From Nakamurella leprariae (GTDB lineage: Bacteria > Actinomycetota > Actinomycetes > Mycobacteriales > Nakamurellaceae), in NCBI RefSeq assembly GCF_016918035.1, contig NZ_JAERWK010000023.1:124001-188000 (forward strand): 64,000 nucleotides of DNA. Direction: 5' to 3'. The notes beneath the pieces were generated by a model. That model saw nothing but the letters and a program-made list of their open reading frames with translations. It had not been told where the DNA came from and did not search any database. The position numbers and the translations under genes are program-made. Of this stretch, positions 17,837 through 27,523 are shown one piece after another (position 1 is the stretch's first letter; the number at the start of each line of letters is the position of its first letter).

Positions 17837-19039
17837 TCAGCCCAACGCCGGCAGCGGCGCCCCGGCCGCGACCAGCTCGCAGCCGTGGTCGTAGTCGGCG
17901 TCGGCCTCGGAGGTCAGCACGCCGACCGTCACCTGCTGGCCGTCCTGGTCGCGGGTGTACCAGACGGTCCACCCGCCGTCGGGGTGCTCGACGAGGACGT
18001 CCCGATCCCAGCCGTCGCCCCAGGCGCCGTACTTGAGCGTGTGCGGGCCGATCTCGGACCAGAAGCCGGGCACGTCGCCCCATGCCTCGGTGGCGCCGGC
18101 CGCGTTCTCGCCGGCGATCTCGCCCATGATGGTCGCCTCGCCCCAGTGTTCGACCGCCAGATGCCGTCCGGCGGTGGCGTTCCGGGCGAAGGCGATGTCG
18201 CCCGCGGCGAACAGGCCGGGGATGCCGGTGGCCAGGTGCTCGTCGACCACCACCCGGTCGCCGTCCAGCGTGCAGCCGGCGTCGGCGGCCAGTTGGGTCT
18301 GCGGGTCGACGCCGACGGCGGTGAGCACCAGGTCGGCGGTCACGGACCGGCCGTCCTCGAGGTGCACCGCGCGGCCGTCCTCGATGGCGGCGACGTGCGC
18401 GTCGCCGATGAGGTGCACGCCGGCGTCGGCGAGCCAGGTGGCGATGCGCTCGGCGGCGGCCTGGCCGAGCCGGTGTCGCTGCGGCAGCGGTTCGGACGAG
18501 ACCATGGTGACCGCGAGGCCGCGCAGGGCCAGTGACATGGCGGCCTCGCAGCCGATGAACCCGGACCCGACCACCACCGCACTGGCCGCGCGCTCGGCCC
18601 GGCCGCGGAGCTCCTGGGCCTGGTCCAGGAACCGCAGCTGCAGCACGTCCGGGTGGCCGCCGCCGGGGATCGGCAGCACCGCGGGCCGGCAGCCGGTGGC
18701 CAGCACGCACTGCTCGTACGCGACGGAACGGCCGGAGGCGGTGCGGGCCACCCGGGCGCCCGCGTCCAGCGAGACGACCGGATCGTCCAGCCACAGCTCG
18801 ATGTCGTGTTCCTCGTAGTAACCGCGCCCGTCCAGCCACAACTCGGCCTCATCGGTCTCGCCGCGCAGGTAGTCCTTGGACAGCGGCGGCCGGTTGTACG
18901 GCTGCGCCTGGTCGTCGCTGACCAGCAGCACCCGGCCGGGGCCGTCGTCGTCGCGGTACCCGGCCACGGCGGAGTGGCCGGCGGGGCCGCCGCCGATGAC
19001 CAGGAGGTGCACGTGGTCGTACGCCGTTGTCGATGCCAT
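17837..19039 (-). CDS. FAD-dependent NAD(P)-disulfide/ferredoxin-reductase-like oxidoreductase
   Basis: This is a flavoprotein of 400 aa with two Rossmann folds. The FAD fold begins LLVIGGGPAGHSA near residue 12. PYNRPPLSKDYLRG is the hallmark of ferredoxin/rubredoxin reductases of oxygenase systems. The NAD(P) fold has AVVVGSGFIGCEAA near 150, and the second FAD contact is TGIPGLFAAGDIAFARN near 280. The C-terminal domain has WGDVPGFWSEIG, as in the reductase family. The redox partner is not encoded nearby. The gene is divergent from the GGDEF gene across about 155 bases. Confidence 0.9.
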   Translation of the reverse strand: MASTTAYDHVHLLVIGGGPAGHSAVAGYRDDDGPGRVLLVSDDQAQPYNRPPLSKDYLRGETDEAELWLDGRGYYEEHDIELWLDDPVVSLDAGARVARTASGRSVAYEQCVLATGCRPAVLPIPGGGHPDVLQLRFLDQAQELRGRAERAASAVVVGSGFIGCEAAMSLALRGLAVTMVSSEPLPQRHRLGQAAAERIATWLADAGVHLIGDAHVAAIEDGRAVHLEDGRSVTADLVLTAVGVDPQTQLAADAGCTLDGDRVVVDEHLATGIPGLFAAGDIAFARNATAGRHLAVEHWGEATIMGEIAGENAAGATEAWGDVPGFWSEIGPHTLKYGAWGDGWDRDVLVEHPDGGWTVWYTRDQDGQQVTVGVLTSEADADYDHGCELVAAGAPLPALG

Positions 19040-19195
19040 GCCGGTCTCGTTCCCCGTTCGGTCGTGTGCCGCTCACGGACCGTACGCCGCACTTGACCAC
19101 TGCGGGCGACTGCGCGGCCACTGCGGCGTCGGTAGCGTCGAGGGTTCGGTCGGCGGCCGGGTGGCCGCCGGCAGCGGACGACATCGGGGGATGCC

Positions 19196-20251
<1,056 letters not shown>

Positions 20252-20264
20252 GCGAGTTCGGCGT

Positions 20265-21011
20265 TCAGACCCGGGCGGGGCGCACCGGGTCCTGTCCGGT
20301 CTCGGTGACCTGCCGCGCCACGTCGTGCAGCTTGGCGTTGCTCTCCTGCGAGGCCCGGACCAGCAGGGCGAACGCCCGATCGGCGGTGATCTTGTAGCGC
20401 TCCATCAGGACGCCCTTGGCCTGACCGATGAGGTCCCGGTTGGCCAGCGCCGAACGCATGTGGTGTTGCTGCTGGGCGCCCATCATGGCGATCGCCGCGT
20501 GGCTGGCCAGCAGGAGACCGACCTGCTCGGCCTCGTTGTCGAAGGCGTGCGGCTCCTCGGCGTACAGATTCAGCGCGCCCAGGTCGCGGTCCCGGACGAA
20601 CAGCTGGAACGACAGCATCGAGCGCACGCCCAGCTCGGCGGCGCGCTGCGCGAACTGCGGCCAGCGCTGCTCGGCGGACATGTCCTCGACGCGGACGGTG
20701 GCGTCGTCCCTGATGGCGTCCAGGCACGGGCCCTGGTCGGTGTCGTACTGCGCCTGGTCGACCCGCTCGACCAGGTCGCTGGAGCCGGCGGGCGTCGTGA
20801 TCGTGCGCTTCTCGATGAGCATGACGCCGGCGTGCGCCGCGCCCGGGATGTTGTCCACGGCGGCGCGCACGATGCGCTGCAACGTCTCGTCGAGGTCGGG
20901 TTCGGCCTCCAGCGACCGGGCCAGGTCGCTGAGGCGCTGGGCGAGTCCGGCGTCCGCGGACGCGCCACTGCTGGTGTGGCCGCGGACGTCGCCGGCCCGG
21001 TCGTCGGTCAT
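20265..21011 (-). CDS. GAF and ANTAR domain RNA-binding antiterminator
   Basis: This 248-aa regulator has a GAF sensor domain (about residues 30-170, including [21 protein letters not shown] and MLSFQLFV) followed by an ANTAR domain (about 180-235, with [29 protein letters not shown]). ANTAR domains bind dual hairpins in nascent RNA and prevent termination, and this architecture is very common in actinobacteria. The start ATG at 21011 has AGGAG five bases upstream. A longer frame to 21086 lacks this. The signal and target RNAs are unknown. The divergent DUF4012 gene is one candidate, but no dual-hairpin ANTAR site was identified. Confidence 0.9.
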   Translation of the reverse strand: MTDDRAGDVRGHTSSGASADAGLAQRLSDLARSLEAEPDLDETLQRIVRAAVDNIPGAAHAGVMLIEKRTITTPAGSSDLVERVDQAQYDTDQGPCLDAIRDDATVRVEDMSAEQRWPQFAQRAAELGVRSMLSFQLFVRDRDLGALNLYAEEPHAFDNEAEQVGLLLASHAAIAMMGAQQQHHMRSALANRDLIGQAKGVLMERYKITADRAFALLVRASQESNAKLHDVARQVTETGQDPVRPARV

Positions 21012-21217
21012 GACAGCTCCTGGCGATGTCACGGGCCCGGGACCGCAGGGTTGTGGATCGGCCGCCGTGATCGCATCCAACGGCACAGGTTACTGAACCG
21101 ATCGCCGGCGGGCCAAAGTCCTTCGCGGCGCCCCAAGGATCCGCCACGCTGAGTTCTCGCCCCTTTTACAGGGTGCTCCATACCGTCACCGGACGTGACG
21201 ATGCGGGGTGGCGTTCG

Positions 21218-23302
21218 ATGGTGAAGCAGCACAGCAGTGGGGATCCGACCCCGGAAGATCATCCGGCGGAGTCTGCCGGTGACGCGGCGGAGCCGACGAC
21301 GGCCGGGTCGGACCGGGTTCCCGGGTCGGGTCCCAGCGGGAGCGCCGAGAGCCCGGAGAGCCCGGCGAGCCCAGAGGACTCCGAGACCGCCGACCGGTTC
21401 GCCATCCGGACGTACCAGCCGCCGACCGGCGGGGTGCAGTTCGCCGAGCGGCGGAAGCTGACCCCGCAGGAGCGGGCCGAGCGCCGGGAGCGGCGCCGCA
21501 AGCGCACCCGTCGGCAGCGGATCCTGTCCTGGTCGATGATCGGGCTGGGCGTGCTGATCATCGGCTCGATCGCGTGGGTGGGCTGGCGGACGTACCAGGC
21601 CTACACCCACCTGACCGCGGCGGCCGAGCACGTCAGCGACCTGCAGGGCGAGCTGGACGACCTGGCCGCGATCGATCGGGATGCGACGGCGCGGACGGTG
21701 GCCGCTCTGCGGGAGGAGGCGTCGGCGGCGCGCAGCGCGGTGGACGATCCGCTGTACCGGGCGGCCACCGTGGTGCCGTGGGTGGGCGACCAGCTGGACG
21801 CGGTGCGCGAGGTCGGTCTGGTGGTCGACGCGCTGTCCACCGAGGTGATGCCCTCGATGGTGCAGATCACCGACACCCTCGACCCGTCGGTGCTGGCACC
21901 CGAGGACAGCACCATCGACCTGGCCCCGATCCAGGCAGCGGCGCCGCTGCTCCAGCGGGCCGACGAGGTGGTGAACGACTCGCGGCAGCGGATGGCCGCC
22001 ATCGACCGGTCGGACCTGGTCGGGCCGGTGAACGAGGCGGTCCTGGAGCTGTGGGGCAAGCTCGACCAGGCGGCCGGCATCACCGGCACGGGGGCGCGGG
22101 CCGCCCGGCTGCTGCCGCCGATGCTCGGCGCGGACGGGCCACGCACGTACCTGGTGGCCTTCCAGAACCTGGCCGAGCCGCGGGCCACCGGCGGCATCTT
22201 CGGCTCGTACGCGTTGGTGCAGGCCGACCAGGGTCGGGTGAGGATCCTCGACCAAGGTGCGGCCAGCCGGACGCTGGGCACGTTCGACCCGCCGATCGCC
22301 ACCATCAGCCCGGAGCAGCGGGCGCTGTACTCGAACCTGATGACGATCTATCCGCAGGACGTCAACTTCACCCCCGACTTCCCGACCGCAGCCTCGCTGT
22401 TCGCGCAGATGTACACGGCGCGCAAGGGCACGGCGATCGACGGGGTGCTGGCGGTGGATCCGGTGGTGCTCTCGTACCTGATGAAGGGCAGTGAGCCGAT
22501 CGACGTGGGAGGCGGGGTCACGCTCACCGCGGACAACGTGGCCCAGGTGCTGATGTCGGACGTCTATGCGAAGTTCCCGGACCTGCGCCAGCAGAACGAC
22601 CGCGACGATTACCTGGCCGCCGCCACGGCGCTGGCCTTCAACCGGGTGGCCTCGGGCGCAGCGAACGCCTCCGCAATGGTGGACGGCCTGGCTCAGGGCG
22701 TCCGGGAGCGCCGGGTGATGCTGTGGAGCGCGGACACGACCGAACAGGCCGACATCGGCGCCACCATGCTGGCCGGGGCGCTGTCCACCGACGTCGAGCA
22801 GCCGACCATCGGGGTGTTCCTGAACGACGGCACCGGGGCCAAGCTCGGCTACTACCTGCACCAGGACGTGGCCGTCACCGAGGGCAAGTGCGCCGACGAC
22901 GGTCGGCGGGAACTGCTGGTCGACGTGACCTTGCGGTACGACGCGCCGTCGTCGGGCCTGCCCGAGTACGTACTGGGTCTGCAGAAGGCGGGCACGGCGT
23001 ACGTGCTGCAGACCAACGTGACCGCCTTCGCGCCGGTGGGTGGCGGCGTGGTGCGGGTGCTCAAGGACGACGGCATCGCGACCTTCACGCGCTCGCAGGA
23101 CCAGTCGCGCGAGGCTGCCTGGACCACGGTGCAGCTGGCGCCGGGGGAGTCGACCACGGTGCAGTTCACGGTGCTCGGGCCGGTCGAGGGCGCCGGAACG
23201 GCGAGCGACGTGACGCCGGACCTGGTGTTGACGCCGGGCGTCCACACCACCTCGACGTCCATCGACACGTATCGCACCTGTCGCCTCCCGGACGCTGCGT
23301 GA
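21218..23302 (+). CDS. DUF4012 single-pass membrane protein
   Basis: This 694-aa protein has a charged, Pro/Ser/Glu-rich cytoplasmic N-terminus of about 100 residues ending in a strongly basic patch (RRERRRKRTRRQR). One membrane span, MIGLGVLIIGSIAWVGW, follows, then a large external domain. That domain carries the DUF4012 hallmarks: TYLVAFQNLAEPRATGGIFGSYALV and the downstream DPVVLSYLMKGSEPIDV. The molecular function is unknown. Family members sit repeatedly beside exopolysaccharide and cell-wall glycan genes, as here. They have been discussed as relatives of LytR-CpsA-Psr-type enzymes, but I see no proven catalytic motif. The ATG at 21218 gives the best N-terminus, although its ribosome binding site is weak. 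Confidence 0.85.
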   Translation: MVKQHSSGDPTPEDHPAESAGDAAEPTTAGSDRVPGSGPSGSAESPESPASPEDSETADRFAIRTYQPPTGGVQFAERRKLTPQERAERRERRRKRTRRQRILSWSMIGLGVLIIGSIAWVGWRTYQAYTHLTAAAEHVSDLQGELDDLAAIDRDATARTVAALREEASAARSAVDDPLYRAATVVPWVGDQLDAVREVGLVVDALSTEVMPSMVQITDTLDPSVLAPEDSTIDLAPIQAAAPLLQRADEVVNDSRQRMAAIDRSDLVGPVNEAVLELWGKLDQAAGITGTGARAARLLPPMLGADGPRTYLVAFQNLAEPRATGGIFGSYALVQADQGRVRILDQGAASRTLGTFDPPIATISPEQRALYSNLMTIYPQDVNFTPDFPTAASLFAQMYTARKGTAIDGVLAVDPVVLSYLMKGSEPIDVGGGVTLTADNVAQVLMSDVYAKFPDLRQQNDRDDYLAAATALAFNRVASGAANASAMVDGLAQGVRERRVMLWSADTTEQADIGATMLAGALSTDVEQPTIGVFLNDGTGAKLGYYLHQDVAVTEGKCADDGRRELLVDVTLRYDAPSSGLPEYVLGLQKAGTAYVLQTNVTAFAPVGGGVVRVLKDDGIATFTRSQDQSREAAWTTVQLAPGESTTVQFTVLGPVEGAGTASDVTPDLVLTPGVHTTSTSIDTYRTCRLPDAA

Positions 23303-23623
23303 GCCTGCATTCACACGTCTGTCACGCAGCGTTCCGGGTCGGGAACGATCTGTGACCGACAGCACAGATTGACCTGTCGGGGATGTGAAGCCGGTGTTCG
23401 GTCGCGCATCGTCACGGTGCGTAGCGCCAGCGGCGAGTCCAGCAGCTCTCGAAAGGATGACAACAAAACCTTCGAGTCGATTTCCGTGGCAGCAAGCAGC
23501 ATCTGCTCATCCAACATCAACTTCACATCGGGCGAGACCCACATATGCTCCCTTCGTCGGAAGCTCTGGGGGGCAGGCGGATTGCCCGCAGGGAACAGCA
23601 CGTCGATGGGGGCGGAAAACCAC
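23303..23623 (+). promoter_or_regulatory. Long leader of the LAXTG surface-protein gene with overlapping inverted repeats
   Basis: About 320 bases precede the surface-protein start, less GC-rich than the surroundings. Two interleaved inverted repeats occur near its beginning: ATCTGTG (23348-23354) pairs with CACAGAT (23363-23369), and CCGACAG (23356-23362) pairs with CTGTCGG (23374-23380). The stems cannot form at once, so they could be alternative RNA hairpins or overlapping operator sites. An AT-richer block (aaaggatgacaacaaaacc) follows near 23451-23469. No known riboswitch class is recognised. Confidence 0.4.
23311..23544 (-). CDS. Possible small protein antisense to the LAXTG-protein leader
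   Basis: This is a tentative 77-aa gene. AAGGGAG stands just before the ATG. The first 45 residues read like an ordinary soluble protein (PDVKLMLDEQMLLAATEID, then KVLLSSFRELLDSPL), and third codon positions are moderately G/C-rich. It would diverge from the surface-protein gene, leaving about 80 bases for two promoters. No relative is recognised. The same DNA may simply be the long 5' leader of the plus-strand gene. Confidence 0.3.
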   Translation of the reverse strand: MWVSPDVKLMLDEQMLLAATEIDSKVLLSSFRELLDSPLALRTVTMRDRTPASHPRQVNLCCRSQIVPDPERCVTDV

Positions 23624-24550
23624 ATGCTGCGCAAACTCGTTACACCTCTGCTTGCGATGCCGATCGCGTTCGTCGCGATCTCCGGCGTCGCGACCGCTGC
23701 GCCGACCGATGACTATCCGGCACCGGCGCCCGGCGCCGAGCCGGTCGTGTCCGCCGGTGGCGTCGGCGAGACGGCCGTCGTGGCCGTGCCGGCGAACTCC
23801 TTCATCCCGGGCGAAGAGGTCGCCTACACCATCGAGGGCCCGTCGATCGGTGGTGGCGCCGGTCAGGCGTTCCCGCTGAAGATGGAGACCATCACCGGTA
23901 CGGCGGTCGCGGGGGCCGACGGCTCGGTGGCCATCTCCTTCACGCCGCTGGCCGAAGGCACCTACACGGTCACCTTCACCGGTCTGACCAGCGGCCGGTC
24001 GGTGTCGGTGTCGGTTCCGGTCGGCGACGACGTCGCCGGTCCGGGCGACGGTGACGGTGACGGTGACGGCAACGTGGGTGTGGTCATCGGGACCAACAAC
24101 GGCACCGTGATCATCAACAACGGCACCCTGATCATGGGCGACGGCTTCATCGCCAACGAGCCGATCACCGTGACCGTGGTCTACGTGAACGGCGATGTCG
24201 AGACCTACGCGGTGGCTGCCGACAACGGCGGCGTGGTGAACTTCACCGTCACGCCGAAGCACACCGGCAAGACCGTGGTGAAGGTGACGGGCGACAAGTC
24301 CGGCTCTTGGGGCTCCAAGACGGTCTACGTCGAGGACGAGACCTGGACCGAGGTCTCCAGCACCACCACCGCGGCCTACGTCAAGGGTGCCTCCGGCACC
24401 TACGCCAGCAGCTCGGGCCTGGCCAACACCGGCGCCAGCGTCGCGGCTCCGCTGGCCATCGGCGGCACCGCGCTGGTCGCCGGCCTGGGTCTGCTGTTCT
24501 TCGGCACCCGGGGTGCGATCCGTCGGCGGGGGACGCACGTCTCCAGCTGA
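23624..24550 (+). CDS. LAXTG-anchored cell-surface protein (predicted sortase E substrate)
   Basis: This 308-aa exported protein is of unknown function. It has a signal peptide (MLRKLVTPLLAMPIAFVAISGVATA), then two Ig-like or beta-rich regions separated by an acidic GDGDGDGDGN segment near residues 140-150. A Ser/Thr-rich stretch and a complete sorting signal end the protein: LANTG near residue 267, a hydrophobic helix, and a basic tail (RRR). LAXTG rather than LPXTG is the motif known for class E sortases of high-GC actinobacteria. No sortase gene is in the window. An in-frame ATG at 23606 is an alternative start. The gene lies directly upstream of the first exopolysaccharide operon and is separated from it by a strong terminator. 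Confidence 0.85.
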   Translation: MLRKLVTPLLAMPIAFVAISGVATAAPTDDYPAPAPGAEPVVSAGGVGETAVVAVPANSFIPGEEVAYTIEGPSIGGGAGQAFPLKMETITGTAVAGADGSVAISFTPLAEGTYTVTFTGLTSGRSVSVSVPVGDDVAGPGDGDGDGDGNVGVVIGTNNGTVIINNGTLIMGDGFIANEPITVTVVYVNGDVETYAVAADNGGVVNFTVTPKHTGKTVVKVTGDKSGSWGSKTVYVEDETWTEVSSTTTAAYVKGASGTYASSSGLANTGASVAAPLAIGGTALVAGLGLLFFGTRGAIRRRGTHVSS

Positions 24551-24564
24551 CGCTGTCTGATCCT

Positions 24565-24600
24565 GACAACGCCCGGACCCGTTTGGGTCCGGGCGTTGTC
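24565..24600 (+). terminator. Strong hairpin terminator after the surface-protein gene
   Basis: A perfect 16-bp stem (24565-24580 with 24585-24600) closes a 4-nt loop, gttt, beginning 14 bases after the stop codon. A downstream U tract is absent. It separates transcription of the surface protein from the exopolysaccharide operon. Confidence 0.85.
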
Positions 24601-24755
24601 GCGTCTCGGGAGCAGCGTGCTGTCGGGCTTGCCGCGGACGCCCGGTTCTCACGCGGACCATAACCGGCGGTTGGGAAGATCCTGGGGATCGTTCCAGGAC
24701 CGGGTGCGACCCGAGCGCTGAGGACGAGGCAGTGGCGGCAGAGCGAAGGACGGCA

Positions 24756-26231
24756 ATGAACTATCGGACCTGGGTTCGCGGTCTTCGGAAGTACTGGTGG
24801 GTCGTGCTCATCTGCACCGTGGTCGGTGCGGGAGTCGGGACGATCATCACCGTCGCAACCACGCCGCAGTACGCAAGCTCGGTCACGTTCTTCGTCCGGA
24901 CGCCCACCGACCAGTTGGGCGGCGCGTACCAGGGCGATCAGTTCGCGCAGAAGCGGGTCAACTCCTACGCGCAGCTCGCCAAGAGCGGACGTCTCGGTCA
25001 GATGATCGCAGACGACACGCAGATCGACCTGAGCGCCGATCAGATCTCGAGCCGGATCACCGCCCGCGGTGATCTCAACACCGTGCTACTGAACCTGACC
25101 GTCACCGACACCGACCCGGAGCGGTCACTCGAGATCGCTGAGTCGGCTTCGGTCCAGATGGTCGACCTGGTGTCGCAGATCGAGACCGCTCCGGGGGCAA
25201 CCGATCCGGGCGTCAGCCTCGAGGTGACCTCCGCCGCGCGCCTAGAGGCGAGTCCGGTGAGCCCCGACGCGGTGTTGAACATCGGCTTGGCGACCCTGAT
25301 CGGTTTGATCGTCGGCACCGCGCTCGCTGGCCTGCGGGAGATGACCGACACATCGGTGCGCACGCCCGAAGATGTCGAGGACGCGACGGGTTCCGGTGTG
25401 CTCGCGGTCATTCCCTTCGACGCCGAGGCCGGCGAATCGCCGCTCATCGTCGACACGCATTCGCGATCCATACGCGCTGAGGCCTACCGACAGCTGCGCA
25501 CCAACTTGGCCTTCGTCGACGTCGATCGTCCGATCCGACGGGTGCTGCTGACCTCCTCGGTCGCCGAGGAGGGCAAGTCCAGCACTGCGGTCAATCTTGC
25601 GGTCGCCTTCGCGGAGTCGGGGGAACGGACTCTGCTCATCGAAGCCGATCTCCGCCGCCCCCGGGTGGCCACGTACCTTGGTCTGGAGAGCGCAGTCGGA
25701 CTGTCCGATGTCCTGGCGAATCGCGCTGAGCTGGACGACGTCCTGCAGCCGTGGGGCCGCGGCGGACTGACCGTGCTCCCGTGTGGGTCCATCCCGCCGA
25801 ATCCGTCGGAGCTGTTGGCCAGCAGTGCGATGAGCAAATTGCTCGACGAGATCGACAAGACGTTCTCGATGGTCGTCATCGACACCGCGCCGCTGCTGCC
25901 GGTCACGGACGCCGCCGTGCTCTCCACCAAGGTCGACGGTGCCGTCGTTGTCGTCCGACACGGCCGGACGACTCGCCAACAGTTGCACACTTCGGCCGAA
26001 TCACTGCGGGCCGTCGACGCACGGGTGCTCGGCACAATCCTCAACCGGGTCCCGATCTCCGGCGCGGATTCGTACTCGTACTACGGCTACGGGTCGTACC
26101 AGCCACACGAGAACACCTCGTCGCACTCAGCGGGCGATGCCGGCGGAGAGGTGTCGAGCGGCAAGCACCGTCCAGACGGCGGGGAGTCCGAGGTGGCCAC
26201 CAGCCAGGTCGCCGTTCGCAGCGGGAAGTGA
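24756..26231 (+). CDS. Polysaccharide co-polymerase/tyrosine autokinase (Wzz-CpsD-type fusion)
   Basis: This 491-aa protein controls chain length and export of an exopolysaccharide. The N-terminal Wzz domain has two membrane helices (WWVVLICTVVGAGVG near residue 17 and the segment ending near 195). The C-terminal cytoplasmic BY-kinase domain has a Walker A motif AEEGKSSTA near residue 270, a Walker A' motif LLIEADLRRP, and a Walker B motif MVVIDTAP. A tyrosine cluster YSYYGYGSY near the C-terminus is the likely autophosphorylation site. The ATG at 24756 with AAGGA six bases upstream gives the canonical N-terminus MNYRTWVRGLRKYWW. A GTG at 24732 is also possible. It is the first gene of the operon, and the next gene overlaps its stop by 4 nt. 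Confidence 0.93.
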   Translation: MNYRTWVRGLRKYWWVVLICTVVGAGVGTIITVATTPQYASSVTFFVRTPTDQLGGAYQGDQFAQKRVNSYAQLAKSGRLGQMIADDTQIDLSADQISSRITARGDLNTVLLNLTVTDTDPERSLEIAESASVQMVDLVSQIETAPGATDPGVSLEVTSAARLEASPVSPDAVLNIGLATLIGLIVGTALAGLREMTDTSVRTPEDVEDATGSGVLAVIPFDAEAGESPLIVDTHSRSIRAEAYRQLRTNLAFVDVDRPIRRVLLTSSVAEEGKSSTAVNLAVAFAESGERTLLIEADLRRPRVATYLGLESAVGLSDVLANRAELDDVLQPWGRGGLTVLPCGSIPPNPSELLASSAMSKLLDEIDKTFSMVVIDTAPLLPVTDAAVLSTKVDGAVVVVRHGRTTRQQLHTSAESLRAVDARVLGTILNRVPISGADSYSYYGYGSYQPHENTSSHSAGDAGGEVSSGKHRPDGGESEVATSQVAVRSGK

Positions 26232-27520
26232 TCTGTGTCAATGCTCGCTCCCCTGCCCGAACTGTGGTGACACACCGCTCACCGCCGAAACCGCGGAGTC
26301 GACTGACCAGGCAGTTCGGTCTGGTCGCCTCCGGTCGCATCGTCGGGGCGGTCATTCAGGCGCTGAGTCTCGCCCTCCTCGCCCGCTGGGCCGGCCCGGA
26401 CGATTTCGGTGTCGCCAGCGTGATGTTCGGACTGATCATCGTGCTGCAGGTCGCCACCGACCTGGGCATCCCGACGTTCGTGCTTCGTCAGCGCGCAGCC
26501 GATCGGAATGATCCCACCGTGACTTCGGCCCTGCGCATCAACAGCCGTACTGCGCTGGCGTTGTGCGCCTTGGTCGCACTCGTGATCGTGGTGGGTGCGA
26601 TGATCGACTCGACGTTCTGGTCGGTGTTGCCGCTCGCGGTCTGGGCCGCTGCGGATCGCAACACAGACACGTGGTTGGGAGTCGCGCTCGCCGACGGGGA
26701 CGCGCAGGTGAACGCGACGGTCGGCGTCGCGCGCCGGGTGCTCTCATGTGCGTCCTTCATTCTGCTCGTGCTTCCTGGTGTTCCGCCTCTTCTCGCATTT
26801 TCTGCCGGATATGCGGTCGTGTCGCTCGCCATCAACGTGGCAGTCCACCGCTGGGTCCGTCACCGCCTCGTCGCCGACACCCGAACTCCGTTCCGTACCA
26901 TCGTGGGCCAGTCGTTCGCCTACTGGGTCAATTCGGTCGGTACGCAGTTGCGCAATCTCGACACCTTGATCGTCGGTACGATCGCCGGGTCAAGCCAGAC
27001 GGCCTACTACGCGGCGGCGGCTCGAGTGACTGGGCCATTGCGCATCGTCCCGACGTCTCTGGCCACGGTGCTGGTCCCCGCGGTAGCACGCGGCCAGGCC
27101 GAGGGGGCCGGGCTCCGTCCGGTCATGAAGACCGTCGGAGTGGTCGTGGGCATGATGGCCCTCATCTACGGTGCGCTCGCAGCACTGGCGCCGGTGGCCG
27201 TGCCGCTGCTCCTCGGAGAGGGGTACCGCGACGCGGTGCTGCCGTTCCAGATCGTGGTCATCTCACTGGTGCTCGCAGGGCTCGCATCGAATCTCGGCGG
27301 CGCGCTCCAAGGTCTCGGCCGCAAGCAGTTCGTCGCAATGGTGTCGGTGATCAGTACTGCACTGTGCCTGGCCGGAGTCGCCATCGGGTCGATCTCCAGC
27401 GGTGCCGTGGGCGCAGCGATCGCTCTGGCCGCGTCATTCGCGCTCCAAGCAGTTCTCCTGGGAATCGCCCTCGCCCGCTCCGGATGCCGGGCGCCCGCGC
27501 ACATGATCGAGGAGCTCTGA
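26228..27520 (+). CDS. Polysaccharide flippase (Wzx/MATE-like)
   Basis: This integral membrane protein of 430 aa has about 12-14 hydrophobic helices and is predicted to flip undecaprenyl-linked repeat units across the membrane. The N-terminal RQFGLVASGRIVGAVIQALSL and RWAGPDDFGVASVMFG follow the pattern of the polysaccharide-transport family. A further hallmark is FAYWVNSVGTQLRNLDTLIVG. The GTG at 26228 overlaps the kinase stop (GTGA), so translation is probably coupled. GTGs at 26264 and 26267 are alternatives. It functions with the polymerase two genes downstream. Confidence 0.88.
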   Translation: MICVNARSPARTVVTHRSPPKPRSRLTRQFGLVASGRIVGAVIQALSLALLARWAGPDDFGVASVMFGLIIVLQVATDLGIPTFVLRQRAADRNDPTVTSALRINSRTALALCALVALVIVVGAMIDSTFWSVLPLAVWAAADRNTDTWLGVALADGDAQVNATVGVARRVLSCASFILLVLPGVPPLLAFSAGYAVVSLAINVAVHRWVRHRLVADTRTPFRTIVGQSFAYWVNSVGTQLRNLDTLIVGTIAGSSQTAYYAAAARVTGPLRIVPTSLATVLVPAVARGQAEGAGLRPVMKTVGVVVGMMALIYGALAALAPVAVPLLLGEGYRDAVLPFQIVVISLVLAGLASNLGGALQGLGRKQFVAMVSVISTALCLAGVAIGSISSGAVGAAIALAASFALQAVLLGIALARSGCRAPAHMIEEL

Positions 27521-27523
27521 CTG

